Positions 1-8,360 of a stretch of 46,859 nucleotides of DNA are shown one piece after another. Location of the stretch: assembly GCA_944323335.1 (NCBI GenBank), contig CALUSB010000016.1, positions 1 to 46,859 of the forward strand, written 5' to 3'. The stretch's first letter is position 1. Each line of letters begins with the position of its first letter. The position numbers and the translations under genes were made by a program. A model generated the notes under the pieces. It was not told the origin of the DNA. It saw nothing but the letters and a program-made list of their open reading frames with translations, and ran no database searches. Origin of the DNA: Candidatus Gastranaerophilales bacterium (lineage in GTDB: Bacteria; Cyanobacteriota; Vampirovibrionia; Gastranaerophilales; Gastranaerophilaceae).

Positions 1-329
1 TTTGCTTTTGTAGCATCTGTAAAGAAACCTGTTGATTCAACAACAACTTCTACTCCAAGTTCTTTCCAAGGAAGTTGTGCAGGGTCTTTTTCAGCATAAA
101 ATTTAATTTTTTTACCGTTGATTACAAGACCGTCTTCAACTACTTCTACAGTACCGTCAAATCTGCCCATAACTGAGTCATATTTGAATACGTGTGCTGC
201 GTTTGCAGGTGTTAAACCGGGGTCGTTGATTGCAACGTAGTTAATTTTGTCAAAAATACCTTCTCTGATAGCAGCTCTTAAAGTGTTACGGCCAATTCTG
301 CCAAAGCCGTTAATTGCTACATTTACCAT
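1..329 (-). CDS. gapA: Glyceraldehyde-3-phosphate dehydrogenase, type I (N-terminal part, cut by window edge)
   Basis: The reverse strand from the ATG at 329 reads MVNVAINGFGRIGRNTLRAA, the classic NAD-binding start of phosphorylating GAPDH with its GxGxxG-type dinucleotide loop. It continues through the INDPG and HVFKYDSVMGRFDG stretches typical of the family to VVVESTGFFTDATKA, where the window ends. About 109 of some 335 residues are present, so the catalytic cysteine lies outside. The enzyme interconverts glyceraldehyde-3-phosphate and 1,3-bisphosphoglycerate in glycolysis or gluconeogenesis. A strong Shine-Dalgarno (AGAAGGAGAG) precedes the ATG. Codon choice is cleaner than in neighbouring genes, as in enolase, EF-G and the flagellins here, which suggests high expression. 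It is divergent from the O-acetylation genes. Confidence 0.96.
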   Translation of the reverse strand, partial: MVNVAINGFGRIGRNTLRAAIREGIFDKINYVAINDPGLTPANAAHVFKYDSVMGRFDGTVEVVEDGLVINGKKIKFYAEKDPAQLPWKELGVEVVVESTGFFTDATKA

Positions 330-410
330 ATTTGGCTCTCCTTCTAAAATGTATAAGTAAATACTACGATTAAATTATGTAACAAACATAAAACAAGCGC
401 AACAAGTTTG

Positions 411-419
411 TGTTAAAAT
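411..419 (+). promoter_or_regulatory. Extended -10 promoter for the O-acetylation pair
   Basis: TGT-TAAAAT at 411-419 fits an extended -10 element, although no good -35 is visible. The predicted transcription start is near 426. This falls inside the longest reading of the downstream ORF, which begins with TTG at 425, and so favours the ATG at 449, preceded by GGAAAG at 433-438, as the true start. Confidence 0.4.
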
Positions 420-448
420 AAGATTTGAACTTGGAAAGATTAAGAAAA

Positions 449-1561
449 ATGAAAAATAAATTTTTGAAACTTTGGGAGTTTATAAAAAAAATCAGTATCC
501 CTGATATTGTTTTTGTTATCACAATTTTAGTTTTAATGATTATTCCAAATACAAAGTTCGATAAAGCGGATTACGATTTTATAGAAAAAAGACCGCTTGC
601 AGCGTTTCCCAAGCTAATAAAAAATGGTGGAATCAACAAGGAGTTTGGTAAGCTGTTTGAGAATTTTTATAATGACAGATTTAGAAAAAGAGAGATTTGC
701 ATCAATAAAAATATACTTATAAAAAGCTTTATAAATCAAAGAATGGAAAATGATATTGCCATGACCGGTAAGCATGGGTGGGTATTTTATAAGGGTGACA
801 ATTCCATTGCCAATTATCAAAACAAAGTCTTATTTTCTGATTTTGAGTTATTAAAGATAAAACATAATCTTGAGGTTTTAAACAGATGGTGCAATAAAAA
901 TGGAATAAAATTAATAGTCATTATTCCTCCTGATAAAAATAGAATTTATGGTGAGTATTATCCAAAAAATATTAGAAAAGTTAACCCGAAAAGCAGGGTT
1001 GAACTTTTAAGAGAATTTTTGGATGAAAATTCAAATATCAAGATTATTTACCCTATTGAGCAAATGTATGAACGGAAAAAAATGGACGAGGAACCGTTAT
1101 ATTATCACACTGATACTCACTGGACTCAAACAGGGTCTTACATTGCGTATAATGAAATTTTTAAGCAAATCGCACGCGAACATCCATATTTACAAAATGT
1201 AGATTGTAACAAATTGCGCACAGAAAGAAAGAATTATTCCGGCGATTGTACTATTAATCCAAAAAAGAAAAAATCCGATTTCACATATTTATTTTACGAT
1301 GAACCTGTTTTGAAATACACTATTAAAAAATATGACCTTAAAATTGCCATAATTGGAGATTCTTTTTCGGGGGAACTTTCGCGCTGGTTAAGCAAAAGTT
1401 TTGATGTTCAATATAATCAATACAATAAAACAGTTGAACAGTTTAATGCTTTTTCAATAAAAAATTGGGAAGATAGGATTTTAAGTTATAATCCTGATGT
1501 TTTGGTTGTTGAAATAGTAGAGAGATATGCAGACAAATTATTGGATTTATATAAGGAATAA
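449..1561 (+). CDS. AlgX/AlgJ-like SGNH-fold O-acetyltransferase accessory protein
   Basis: I choose ATG 449 (370 aa) over TTG 425 because a GGAAAG Shine-Dalgarno sits 10 nt upstream of it and the likely transcription start is near 426. One membrane anchor lies near the N terminus (the IPDIVFVITILVLMIIP stretch), followed by an extracytoplasmic domain. Landmarks of the AlgX/AlgJ family are GKHGWVFY, IPPDKNRIYG, the catalytic DTHW motif (YYHTDTHWTQTG) and the nucleophile-bearing IGDSFSGEL. In known systems such proteins transfer acetyl groups, delivered across the membrane by an MBOAT partner, onto an exported polysaccharide. The MBOAT gene follows after 2 nt, so the two almost certainly work together. 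The polymer substrate cannot be read from the sequence: no polysaccharide synthase is adjacent. Confidence 0.85.
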   Translation: MKNKFLKLWEFIKKISIPDIVFVITILVLMIIPNTKFDKADYDFIEKRPLAAFPKLIKNGGINKEFGKLFENFYNDRFRKREICINKNILIKSFINQRMENDIAMTGKHGWVFYKGDNSIANYQNKVLFSDFELLKIKHNLEVLNRWCNKNGIKLIVIIPPDKNRIYGEYYPKNIRKVNPKSRVELLREFLDENSNIKIIYPIEQMYERKKMDEEPLYYHTDTHWTQTGSYIAYNEIFKQIAREHPYLQNVDCNKLRTERKNYSGDCTINPKKKKSDFTYLFYDEPVLKYTIKKYDLKIAIIGDSFSGELSRWLSKSFDVQYNQYNKTVEQFNAFSIKNWEDRILSYNPDVLVVEIVERYADKLLDLYKE

Positions 1562-1563
1562 AT

Positions 1564-2970
1564 ATGCTTTTTAGTTCAATGGTATTTATATTTTTGTTTT
1601 TGCCGATTGTAGTGGCACTGTATTACATATCGCCGCGCAGGTTTAAAAATTTAATTTTACTTATTTCAAGTATAATTTTCTATGCTTGGGGTGAGCCTGT
1701 TTATGTATTTATCATGCTGGGCACAATTTTATTAAACTACGCAGGCGCAATTATTGTAGATAAAATAAAGGTAATGCCCTACAAAAGGCTTGCTCTGGCG
1801 CTTACTATTTTAGCTGATTTATCAATACTTTTTTATTTTAAATATTTCAACTTCTTTGCGGAAAATATAAATAAATACTTGCATGGAAATATTGATTTTA
1901 TATATGTAATTATGCCAATCGGTATTTCTTTTTACACTTTTCAGACTATATCTTACGTAATAGACGTTTTCAGAGGTGAAGTCAGGGCGCAGAGGAATAT
2001 AGAGAAACTTGCTCTTTTTATAACATTTTTCCCTCAATTAATCGCGGGTCCTATTGTAAAATATCATGATATATGCGCTCAAATAGAAAATAGGCAAGAA
2101 ACAATTAAAGATTTTATATTGGGTCTAAAACGATTTATAATTGGGCTTGCAAAGAAAATAATTATTGCAAATACAGTGGCAGAGGTTGCAGATTCAATAT
2201 TTTTAACAGGAATAAGCGAACATGGCATGCTTGTTGCATGGCTTGGAATTATCGCCTACACTCTGCAAATTTATTTTGATTTTTCAGGCTATTCTGATAT
2301 GGCAATAGGTCTTGGTAGGATGTTCGGTTTTAAAATACTTGAAAACTTTAATTTTCCATATGTTTCAAAGACGATTACCGAGTTTTGGAGGAGATGGCAT
2401 ATTTCTCTTTCTACTTGGTTTAAACTATATTTATACATCCCGCTGGGCGGCAACAGATGTTCTCTTAAAAGAAATTGTTTTAATATTTTAGTTGTATTTT
2501 TTGCAACGGGTTTCTGGCATGGTGCTGCGTGGGTATTTATTTTATGGGGTATGTGGTATGGAGTGTTTTTAGTTATTGAAAAAATCACTGGTCTTGCAAA
2601 AAAAGAGTTAACACGCACTCAATCAGTAATGGCGCATATTTACACTTTGTTTGTTGTGATTATCGGCTGGGTATTTTTCCGCTCAGAATCACTGAGCTAT
2701 GCCATTGGTTATATAACTTCCATGTTTGATTTTTCAACTCTTGCGTCATCTTTTGTTGAGCTGGAAGAATATCTTGATAACTATAAAATACTTATGATTG
2801 TTTCAGGTGTTATAGGTTCAACCGGTGTTATGAAAGATGTAATAGAGTATGGAGAAGTTAGCAGTATAAGAAAAACTTTTGTTAATATTTACCTTGTGGC
2901 TCTATTTTTGTGGTGTTGGTCTTGCCTTGCAGCATCAACTTATAATCCTTTTATATATTTTAGATTTTAA
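1564..2970 (+). CDS. MBOAT family membrane O-acyltransferase (AlgI/DltB-like)
   Basis: A 468-aa polytopic membrane protein carrying the MBOAT signatures. These are FWRRWHISLSTWF, the YIPLGGNR loop and GFWHGAAW, whose histidine is the conserved catalytic residue. YAWGEP near the N terminus and the PQLIAGPIVKY segment are typical of AlgI-type members. The protein is expected to move acetyl groups from a cytoplasmic donor across the membrane to the partner encoded 2 nt upstream, which would complete acetylation of a cell-surface polymer. Length matches AlgI-type proteins. The gene is followed at once by a strong bidirectional terminator, so the pair forms a two-gene operon. The name algI is not assigned because alginate is unlikely as substrate and cannot be inferred. 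Confidence 0.92.
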   Translation: MLFSSMVFIFLFLPIVVALYYISPRRFKNLILLISSIIFYAWGEPVYVFIMLGTILLNYAGAIIVDKIKVMPYKRLALALTILADLSILFYFKYFNFFAENINKYLHGNIDFIYVIMPIGISFYTFQTISYVIDVFRGEVRAQRNIEKLALFITFFPQLIAGPIVKYHDICAQIENRQETIKDFILGLKRFIIGLAKKIIIANTVAEVADSIFLTGISEHGMLVAWLGIIAYTLQIYFDFSGYSDMAIGLGRMFGFKILENFNFPYVSKTITEFWRRWHISLSTWFKLYLYIPLGGNRCSLKRNCFNILVVFFATGFWHGAAWVFILWGMWYGVFLVIEKITGLAKKELTRTQSVMAHIYTLFVVIIGWVFFRSESLSYAIGYITSMFDFSTLASSFVELEEYLDNYKILMIVSGVIGSTGVMKDVIEYGEVSSIRKTFVNIYLVALFLWCWSCLAASTYNPFIYFRF

Positions 2971-2973
2971 TAA

Positions 2974-3003
2974 AAAACGCCTCTCGGTTTAAGGAGGCGT
3001 TTT
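2974..3003. terminator. Bidirectional rho-independent terminator
   Basis: A perfect 10-bp stem (AAAACGCCTC at 2974-2983, GAGGCGTTTT at 2994-3003) encloses a 10-nt loop and is followed by a T run. It lies between the convergent MBOAT and MFS genes, with A/T runs on both sides, so it can serve both strands. Confidence 0.9.
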
Positions 3004-3012
3004 GTTTTTTTA

Positions 3013-4383
3013 TTAGTCTTCTTTTATTGTAAGTGTGGTTGCTGCCGCAAAAATCAACATAAGAGCGCCCACAAGAAAGGCATATTCGTAGTGATTGTTG
3101 GGCATATTGTTTATAGTTGTTGTTGATATGTTTATAAACCACGCAAGTACTGTACAAACAAGTATTTGCGGTGCTGCGATGAATATATTAAATATACCCA
3201 TAACAGAACCTTCAGTACCTTCTTTAATGTATTTTGAAAGCATTGCAAAAGGCAGTGCCAAGATACTTGCCCAACCGATGCCGGCTAGAGAAATAGCTGC
3301 AACCGTTGAAGTCGGATTTGGCAGGAACGAAAGAAGTATATAGGCAAGCGCCATAAGCAAAAGTGCTACGAAGTGAACTTTTTTGTTGCCGTATTTTTCT
3401 GCAAATTTACCTATAGGTATTGCAATTACAAAACAGATTAAGTTATAAGCGGCAAGACAAATTGAAGCAAAGTTTTGACCGCTCATAACGCTTTGATTGT
3501 ATACATCTTGAAATTCTTGAGGAATGGTCGTTAAATCGGGCACTTGATAGATAACATGCACTACATATTGAGTGAAAAATATCATAAGGCTCATAACGCC
3601 AATCCATGAGAAAAACTGAATTGTGCAGATTTTGCCGACTTCAGGCGATAATTTAAAAAAGTCTTTTACATTTTCAAGAAATGACTTTCTTATCTCTTCT
3701 CTTGCGTTTTCTTCTTCAACTTTAAGCTCTGCTTTTGAGAGTTTTCTTTCTTTTATTGTAAGGCAGGTCCAGCTCATACCAAGTAAAAACGCTATTGCTG
3801 CCATATAAAACTGCGCTGCGGTTGACATTTGAAAATTAAATACATATTTTAAAACAGGTGCTGTTGCAGCTGCAATAACCGAACCTAGGCCTATTGCAAA
3901 GCTTAAATAAGAATTTGCAAGCGAGTGCTGCTCGCGAGGCATATTGTCGGGAATTAAAGCCCTGTATGGCCCTTGTGCTGCGTTAACACAGGCATCTATT
4001 ATCCATATCATAACGGCTGCTATTAAAAGAGCGCTCCATTTTGGCGCATTTGCACCGAAAAATGACGCTAAAACTTCAGAATTGGGAAGTAAAAACAGGC
4101 CTATCGCACCTAAAATTGCTCCGCCCATAAGGTAAGGTATTCTTCTGCCAAAAGGAGTTTCAGTGTTATCGCTTAGTGCTCCTATGATTGGTTGAACAAC
4201 AATACCCGTAAAAGGCCCTGCAAGCCATATAAGACCAAACAAAAGGACATCTGCACCAAATGACTCCGTTAGCGGCCCCGATAAAATTATCCTCATTTGC
4301 CAAGCAAACTGTAAGCCGAAAAATCCCAGACAAAAATTCAACAGTTGAGAGGTGCTGAATTTTTTTAAATCATCGGATGCCAT
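3013..4383 (-). CDS. MFS transporter, SLC45/GPH-like sugar permease
   Basis: A 456-aa protein with about 12 predicted membrane segments. The N-terminal half has the motif order LLNFCLGFFGLQFAWQMR, then IWLAGPFTGIVVQPIIGALSD, then PFGRRIPYL. That order, with the conserved GxxSD and GRRxP loop after helix 2-3, is characteristic of the SLC45-like sugar:cation symporters of the major facilitator superfamily. A long charged cytoplasmic loop (KERKLSKAELKVEEENAREE) joins the two six-helix halves. The likely role is uptake of a disaccharide or glucoside, but the substrate cannot be told. The ATG at 4383 has a good Shine-Dalgarno (AAGGAG). The gene stands alone, convergent with the acetylation pair and divergent from the SpoIID-like gene. 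Confidence 0.85.
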   Translation of the reverse strand: MASDDLKKFSTSQLLNFCLGFFGLQFAWQMRIILSGPLTESFGADVLLFGLIWLAGPFTGIVVQPIIGALSDNTETPFGRRIPYLMGGAILGAIGLFLLPNSEVLASFFGANAPKWSALLIAAVMIWIIDACVNAAQGPYRALIPDNMPREQHSLANSYLSFAIGLGSVIAAATAPVLKYVFNFQMSTAAQFYMAAIAFLLGMSWTCLTIKERKLSKAELKVEEENAREEIRKSFLENVKDFFKLSPEVGKICTIQFFSWIGVMSLMIFFTQYVVHVIYQVPDLTTIPQEFQDVYNQSVMSGQNFASICLAAYNLICFVIAIPIGKFAEKYGNKKVHFVALLLMALAYILLSFLPNPTSTVAAISLAGIGWASILALPFAMLSKYIKEGTEGSVMGIFNIFIAAPQILVCTVLAWFINISTTTINNMPNNHYEYAFLVGALMLIFAAATTLTIKED

Positions 4384-4422
4384 CTGATATAAATCTCCTT
4401 AATACGTAATTAGCATATTTAT

Positions 4423-4451
4423 TTTACATTAGAATATGTTAATTGTAAAAT
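4423..4451 (+). promoter_or_regulatory. Sigma70-type promoter giving a leaderless start for the SpoIID-like gene
   Basis: TTTACA (4423-4428), a 17-bp spacer, then TAAAAT (4446-4451). Each hexamer matches the consensus at 5 of 6 positions. The predicted transcription start is 4458, one base before the ATG at 4459. No Shine-Dalgarno is present. Confidence 0.6.
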
Positions 4452-4458
4452 TCAAAAT

Positions 4459-6195
4459 ATGAAATTTACAGGTAGAGGAATTTTAAAATTTTTATTTTGT
4501 CTGCTCTTTTTTGCAGTAGCGCAGGGGGGCGTTTTTTCTCAGGAAGAAAAAACAACAATCCGTGTGGGGCTTTCAAATCAGGGCTTTTCGACATTTGAGC
4601 ACAAGAGTGCTTCTTTTGTATCACCCGATGTTGCCTCATTATCTGACTTAGCGTCAAATACGCAACTTGAAATTGCTCCCGATGAAGTAATCGATGTAAA
4701 AATAGAGAAAGGGCTTTTTAGCGTATCATCGGGCGATAAAAAAATTCTTGAAGAGGCAAAAGGGCCGCTTGTTATTACCCCTAAAGAAAAAACCGGTATA
4801 GTTAATTTAAACAGAAAGGGCACTCCTGCTTATTATTCGGGGCTTATTGAACTAAAGAGCGTAAAAGAAAATACTTTTAATATAATAAATGTCCTTGATA
4901 TGCAGACTTACCTAAAGGGTGTTGTACCTAATGAAATGCCCGTGTCATTCGGGCTTGAGGCGCTTAAGGCTCAGGCAGTTGCTGCCAGAAACTATGCTAA
5001 CCGTCCGCAAAATGTTTATAAAAATTATGATATTTGCGACTCTACCGCATGTCAGGTGTACTACGGTATAAATTCTCAAAAAGAAATCTCAGACAGGGCA
5101 GTTGATGAGACAAAAGGTATTTTTGCCCTGTATGAAAATGAACCGATTTTAGCGCTTTATTCTTCTACTGCAGGCGGTATCACGGAAGATTGGAAAAATG
5201 TCTACGGCTACAACAATCCCTCAATTCAGCCAAAGCCTTATTTGGTTTCTGTTTGCGACGATAAAAATCAAAAGTTTTTAAAAACGGAAGATGAAGTTAG
5301 GGAATTTTATTCAAATAAAACTTTATCTTACGATGTAAAATCCCCCCGCTACAGATGGCAGGTGGAGTGGGAAACATTAGAGCTTGAAAAAGTCTTGAAT
5401 AAAACACTTCTTGAGCAGTCAAAAGCCGGACTTGTAGAGCCTAAGTTTGACGGGTCTTTTGTGCTTGAGGGTTTAGAAGACATAAAAGTGCTTAAAAGAG
5501 GCAACTCGGGTAAAGCCCTTGAGATAGAAATAGTCTTTAAAAACGGTACATATAAAGTAAAACGCGAGCTTGGCATAAGAAGAGTTTTAAAGAAAAATAA
5601 CGCCATGCTTGCAAGTGCTAATTTCTTTGTGGATAAAGAGTTAAAACCAGCTAAGAAAGACAATCTTGAAATTCCCGATGACTCTAAGTCGGAGGCGGTT
5701 TTTTCTTTTGAAAAATTAATAAGCCCTATGGTTAAACACTCTAAATCTCCTCAAAAGTTTATAATAACAGGCGGAGGTTTTGGCCATGGAGTGGGTATGA
5801 GCCAGTACGGGGCAGGGTATATGGCATCTTTAGGCAAAAAGTATGATGAGATTTTAAAACACTATTACTCTTCAATCACCCTTGGTACAATGCACAAAGA
5901 AGTTGCGTATAATCCCTATCAAATCCTATACAAGAGTGAATTTTACCGTCCTAAAAATTCAAAACAAAGATATATTCTAAAGGTTAGCAATCCAAAGAGA
6001 GTTTCAACCATTAAATTTTCCATAAATTCTCACAACTTTAACCCAGATATGACAGGCTATAGCGCAAAAGTGCTGGGTATGGACATTACAAAGTATTTAA
6101 AAGACGGGGTTAATACGGTGATATTTGAGCCTTTGGATGCTAAAGACAAATCAAAGACACTAACTTATCAAATTGAGGTTATAAATCGTGAGTGA
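4459..6195 (+). CDS. SpoIID/LytB domain protein, secreted cell-wall enzyme
   Basis: A 578-aa protein with a signal peptide (GRGILKFLFCLLFFAVAQGG, cleavage after about residue 27). The SpoIID/LytB domain is unmistakable. It starts at MQTYLKGVVPNEMPVSFGLE, continues with LKAQAVAARNYA, and ends with GGGFGHGVGMSQYGAGYMA and a KHYYSS segment. SpoIID in sporulating firmicutes is a lytic transglycosylase acting on denuded glycan strands. Relatives such as LytB occur in cyanobacteria and other non-sporulating bacteria and act on peptidoglycan. The domain is split by an insert of about 180 residues, as in longer cyanobacterial-type members. The next gene, murJ, overlaps by 8 nt, so both belong to envelope building. 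There is no Shine-Dalgarno (see the promoter entry). Confidence 0.9.
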   Translation: MKFTGRGILKFLFCLLFFAVAQGGVFSQEEKTTIRVGLSNQGFSTFEHKSASFVSPDVASLSDLASNTQLEIAPDEVIDVKIEKGLFSVSSGDKKILEEAKGPLVITPKEKTGIVNLNRKGTPAYYSGLIELKSVKENTFNIINVLDMQTYLKGVVPNEMPVSFGLEALKAQAVAARNYANRPQNVYKNYDICDSTACQVYYGINSQKEISDRAVDETKGIFALYENEPILALYSSTAGGITEDWKNVYGYNNPSIQPKPYLVSVCDDKNQKFLKTEDEVREFYSNKTLSYDVKSPRYRWQVEWETLELEKVLNKTLLEQSKAGLVEPKFDGSFVLEGLEDIKVLKRGNSGKALEIEIVFKNGTYKVKRELGIRRVLKKNNAMLASANFFVDKELKPAKKDNLEIPDDSKSEAVFSFEKLISPMVKHSKSPQKFIITGGGFGHGVGMSQYGAGYMASLGKKYDEILKHYYSSITLGTMHKEVAYNPYQILYKSEFYRPKNSKQRYILKVSNPKRVSTIKFSINSHNFNPDMTGYSAKVLGMDITKYLKDGVNTVIFEPLDAKDKSKTLTYQIEVINRE

Positions 6196-7768
6196 AACTA
6201 AGAGCGGGCAGAGCCTCCTAAGGGCTGCCTGGTGGATAGCTGTTATTATATTTTTATCAAAAGTAGCGGGATTTTTAAGGGATATTGTAGTTGCAAATTA
6301 CTACGGAGCAGGCATGGTATCTGATGCTTACTTTTTTGCTTATCAAATCCCTGCCCTTGTAATAGTTATTTTAGGCGGCGTGGGCGGGCCTTTTCACTCT
6401 GCAACGGTTGCTGTTTTTTCAAAAATTGTAAAAGATTTCTCAAAAAAGCCCGAACCTGAGGTAAAAAAACTTTTTAACACATTTGAGACTTTTTCAATTT
6501 TGATATTTTTGATTTTATCACTTTTGTGTTTCTTTTTTCCAAAGCAGATAATGAGTATTATAATTAACGCTGATGCTCCTGAGCTTTTAAACCTTTCGGC
6601 GTATCATTTAAAAATCATGTCGCCAATGCTTGTAATGGGTTCTGTGTTGGGGCTTTATTACGGTATTTTGGTAACTTATAAAAGGTTTTTGCTCCCGAAT
6701 ATTTCTCCCTCTATGGTTTCATTTGGGATAATTGCCGCTCTTCTTATTACAAAAGGTGATTCAAGCGGTTTTTATCTTGCGGCAGGTACAACTTTCGGGT
6801 GTTTTTTGCAGTTAATACTGCAATCTCCGGCGGTGCGCTCAATAGGTTACGGTTTTAGACCTTCGTTTGATTTTTTGCATAATAAAAACTTTAACGAATT
6901 ACTTGAGCTTTTATTCCCTGCTTTTTTAAGTTCTACTATAGGACAGCTTGGTGTGTATGTGGATATGTTCTTTTCATCGGGCTTAAAAGAGGGCGCTTGG
7001 ACGGCTTTTGGTTTTGCAAACAGGATTTTTCAGTTTCCTGTAGGGCTTTTGTTGAGTGCTATTTTAGTGCCTCTTTTTCCTCTGTTTTCAAGACTTGTTG
7101 CTCAAAAAGACGAGGACGGCGTAAGACATTACTTTACAAAGGGTGTAGGGTCTTTAATTTTTGCGGGCAGCTACCTTATGATATTGATATTTATTGTAAG
7201 AACGGACGCTATTCGCCTTGCGCTTGAGCGTGGTGCTTTTAGTTCCGAAGCTACTCTTATGGTGTCTGAGATTTTGTTTTTCATAACATTGTCAATAATT
7301 CCCTATGTCTTTCGTGACAGTGCTACAAGGCTTTTTTACTCCTTTAATGATTCAAAGACCCCGTTTTATATAGCTATAGCCTGTATCGGTCTTAAAGTTA
7401 TTTTAAATTCTATTTTGGTTAAACCCTTTGGAATTAACGGTATTGCGGTTTCCACTACGTTAATTACCGCGTTTAACGCTATATCTCTGGGGCTTTTATT
7501 AAGGAAAAAAATCTCAATAGGCTACAGGAAACTTACTTATAATGTCTTTAAAATCTTAATAGCAGCGCTGATTGCCTTTTTAGCGGGTGATGCGCTAAGT
7601 GTTCTGTGGGATAAGTTTGTATCTTGGAATTTAATCCATGGGGTTATAAAGCTCACCGTTATTATGGTTTCTACCCTTGTTGTTTATCTGGCAGCGTCTT
7701 TGATATTAAGAATCGAATACTTGAAAGACCTGAAAGACAGAATTGAGGCAAAATGGAAGAAGGCATAA
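6188..7768 (+). CDS. murJ: Lipid II flippase MurJ (MviN)
   Basis: A 526-aa protein with about 14 hydrophobic segments, matching the MurJ/MviN length. The N-terminal block contains SKVAGFLRDIVVANYYGAG, the family hallmark with the essential arginine of the R-D-x-x-x-A-x-x-x-G pattern. Later blocks (FPVGLLLSAILVPLFPLFSR, RDSATRLFYSFNDSKTPFYI) also fit. It flips lipid-linked peptidoglycan precursor to the outer leaflet of the inner membrane. Translation starts at a GTG that overlaps the end of the SpoIID-like gene by 8 nt, which suggests translational coupling. The gene itself overlaps tsaC by 16 nt at its 3' end. Confidence 0.95.
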   Translation: MSETKSGQSLLRAAWWIAVIIFLSKVAGFLRDIVVANYYGAGMVSDAYFFAYQIPALVIVILGGVGGPFHSATVAVFSKIVKDFSKKPEPEVKKLFNTFETFSILIFLILSLLCFFFPKQIMSIIINADAPELLNLSAYHLKIMSPMLVMGSVLGLYYGILVTYKRFLLPNISPSMVSFGIIAALLITKGDSSGFYLAAGTTFGCFLQLILQSPAVRSIGYGFRPSFDFLHNKNFNELLELLFPAFLSSTIGQLGVYVDMFFSSGLKEGAWTAFGFANRIFQFPVGLLLSAILVPLFPLFSRLVAQKDEDGVRHYFTKGVGSLIFAGSYLMILIFIVRTDAIRLALERGAFSSEATLMVSEILFFITLSIIPYVFRDSATRLFYSFNDSKTPFYIAIACIGLKVILNSILVKPFGINGIAVSTTLITAFNAISLGLLLRKKISIGYRKLTYNVFKILIAALIAFLAGDALSVLWDKFVSWNLIHGVIKLTVIMVSTLVVYLAASLILRIEYLKDLKDRIEAKWKKA

Positions 7769-8316
7769 TAAAAAAAGGTGAAGTAATAGGCTTTGAAACA
7801 GACACTGTCTGGGGTTTGGGGTGTTTGCCCGATGATAATGAGGCAGTTGAGAAGATTTATGAAATAAAAAATCGTGACCGCTCAAAACCGCTTATACTGA
7901 TGAGTCATGACAAAAATTGTTTAAAAAAATACGTTGTGGGTATTTCTGATTACGCCGAATTACTCATGGATAAATTTTTCCCGGGGGCGCTTACTTTAAT
8001 TTTTAAACGCTCAAATCTCTGCCCGCCCTCTATTTGCGCGGGTTTTGATACTGTCGGGATAAGAGTTCCAAACAATGAAAATTTCTACTCTATAACAAAA
8101 AATATCAAAGGCGGAGTTTTGGCGACAACTTCTCTTAATATTTCAAATGAGCCTCCCTGCAAGGATTATGACGAGGCGGTAGAAAAATTTGGCGATAAGA
8201 TAAAAATTATTAAGCCTAAGTTTCCCTCAAAAATCCAAAATCTCGCATCAACTGTAGTTTTATGTTCTGAGGACGAGATTAAGGTTTTAAGACAGGGCAG
8301 TGTAAAAATAGAGTAA
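7753..8316 (+). CDS. tsaC: L-threonylcarbamoyladenylate synthase, TsaC/Sua5 (YrdC domain)
   Basis: A 187-aa single YrdC domain. Family marks are PTDTVWGL-like FETDTVWGLGCLP, the basic KNRDRSKPLILM substrate loop, FPGALTLIF, VGIRVPN and the ATTSLNISNEPP segment. The enzyme makes threonylcarbamoyl-AMP from threonine, bicarbonate and ATP for t6A37 modification of ANN-decoding tRNAs. The length fits the short bacterial TsaC type without the C-terminal Sua5 domain. Its start lies inside murJ with a 16-nt overlap, so it depends on the upstream transcript. The link to envelope genes looks like convenience of the operon rather than pathway. Confidence 0.92.
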   Translation: MEEGIIKKGEVIGFETDTVWGLGCLPDDNEAVEKIYEIKNRDRSKPLILMSHDKNCLKKYVVGISDYAELLMDKFFPGALTLIFKRSNLCPPSICAGFDTVGIRVPNNENFYSITKNIKGGVLATTSLNISNEPPCKDYDEAVEKFGDKIKIIKPKFPSKIQNLASTVVLCSEDEIKVLRQGSVKIE

Positions 8317-8348
8317 TTCAGGTAAGTGCACTGCAAAAGATATTAGGG

Positions 8349-8354
8349 TAAAAT
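8349..8354 (+). promoter_or_regulatory. -10 element giving a leaderless start for the 362-aa orphan gene
   Basis: TAAAAT at 8349-8354 predicts a transcription start at 8361, exactly the A of the ATG. No convincing -35 is seen at the expected position, where the sequence is GTGCAC. No Shine-Dalgarno lies upstream. Confidence 0.4.
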
Positions 8355-8360
8355 GCCCAT

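Noticed and set aside
4459-6195. Evidence for sporulation
   Set aside because: SpoIID/LytB proteins are widespread in non-sporulating bacteria, and no other sporulation gene is in the window.
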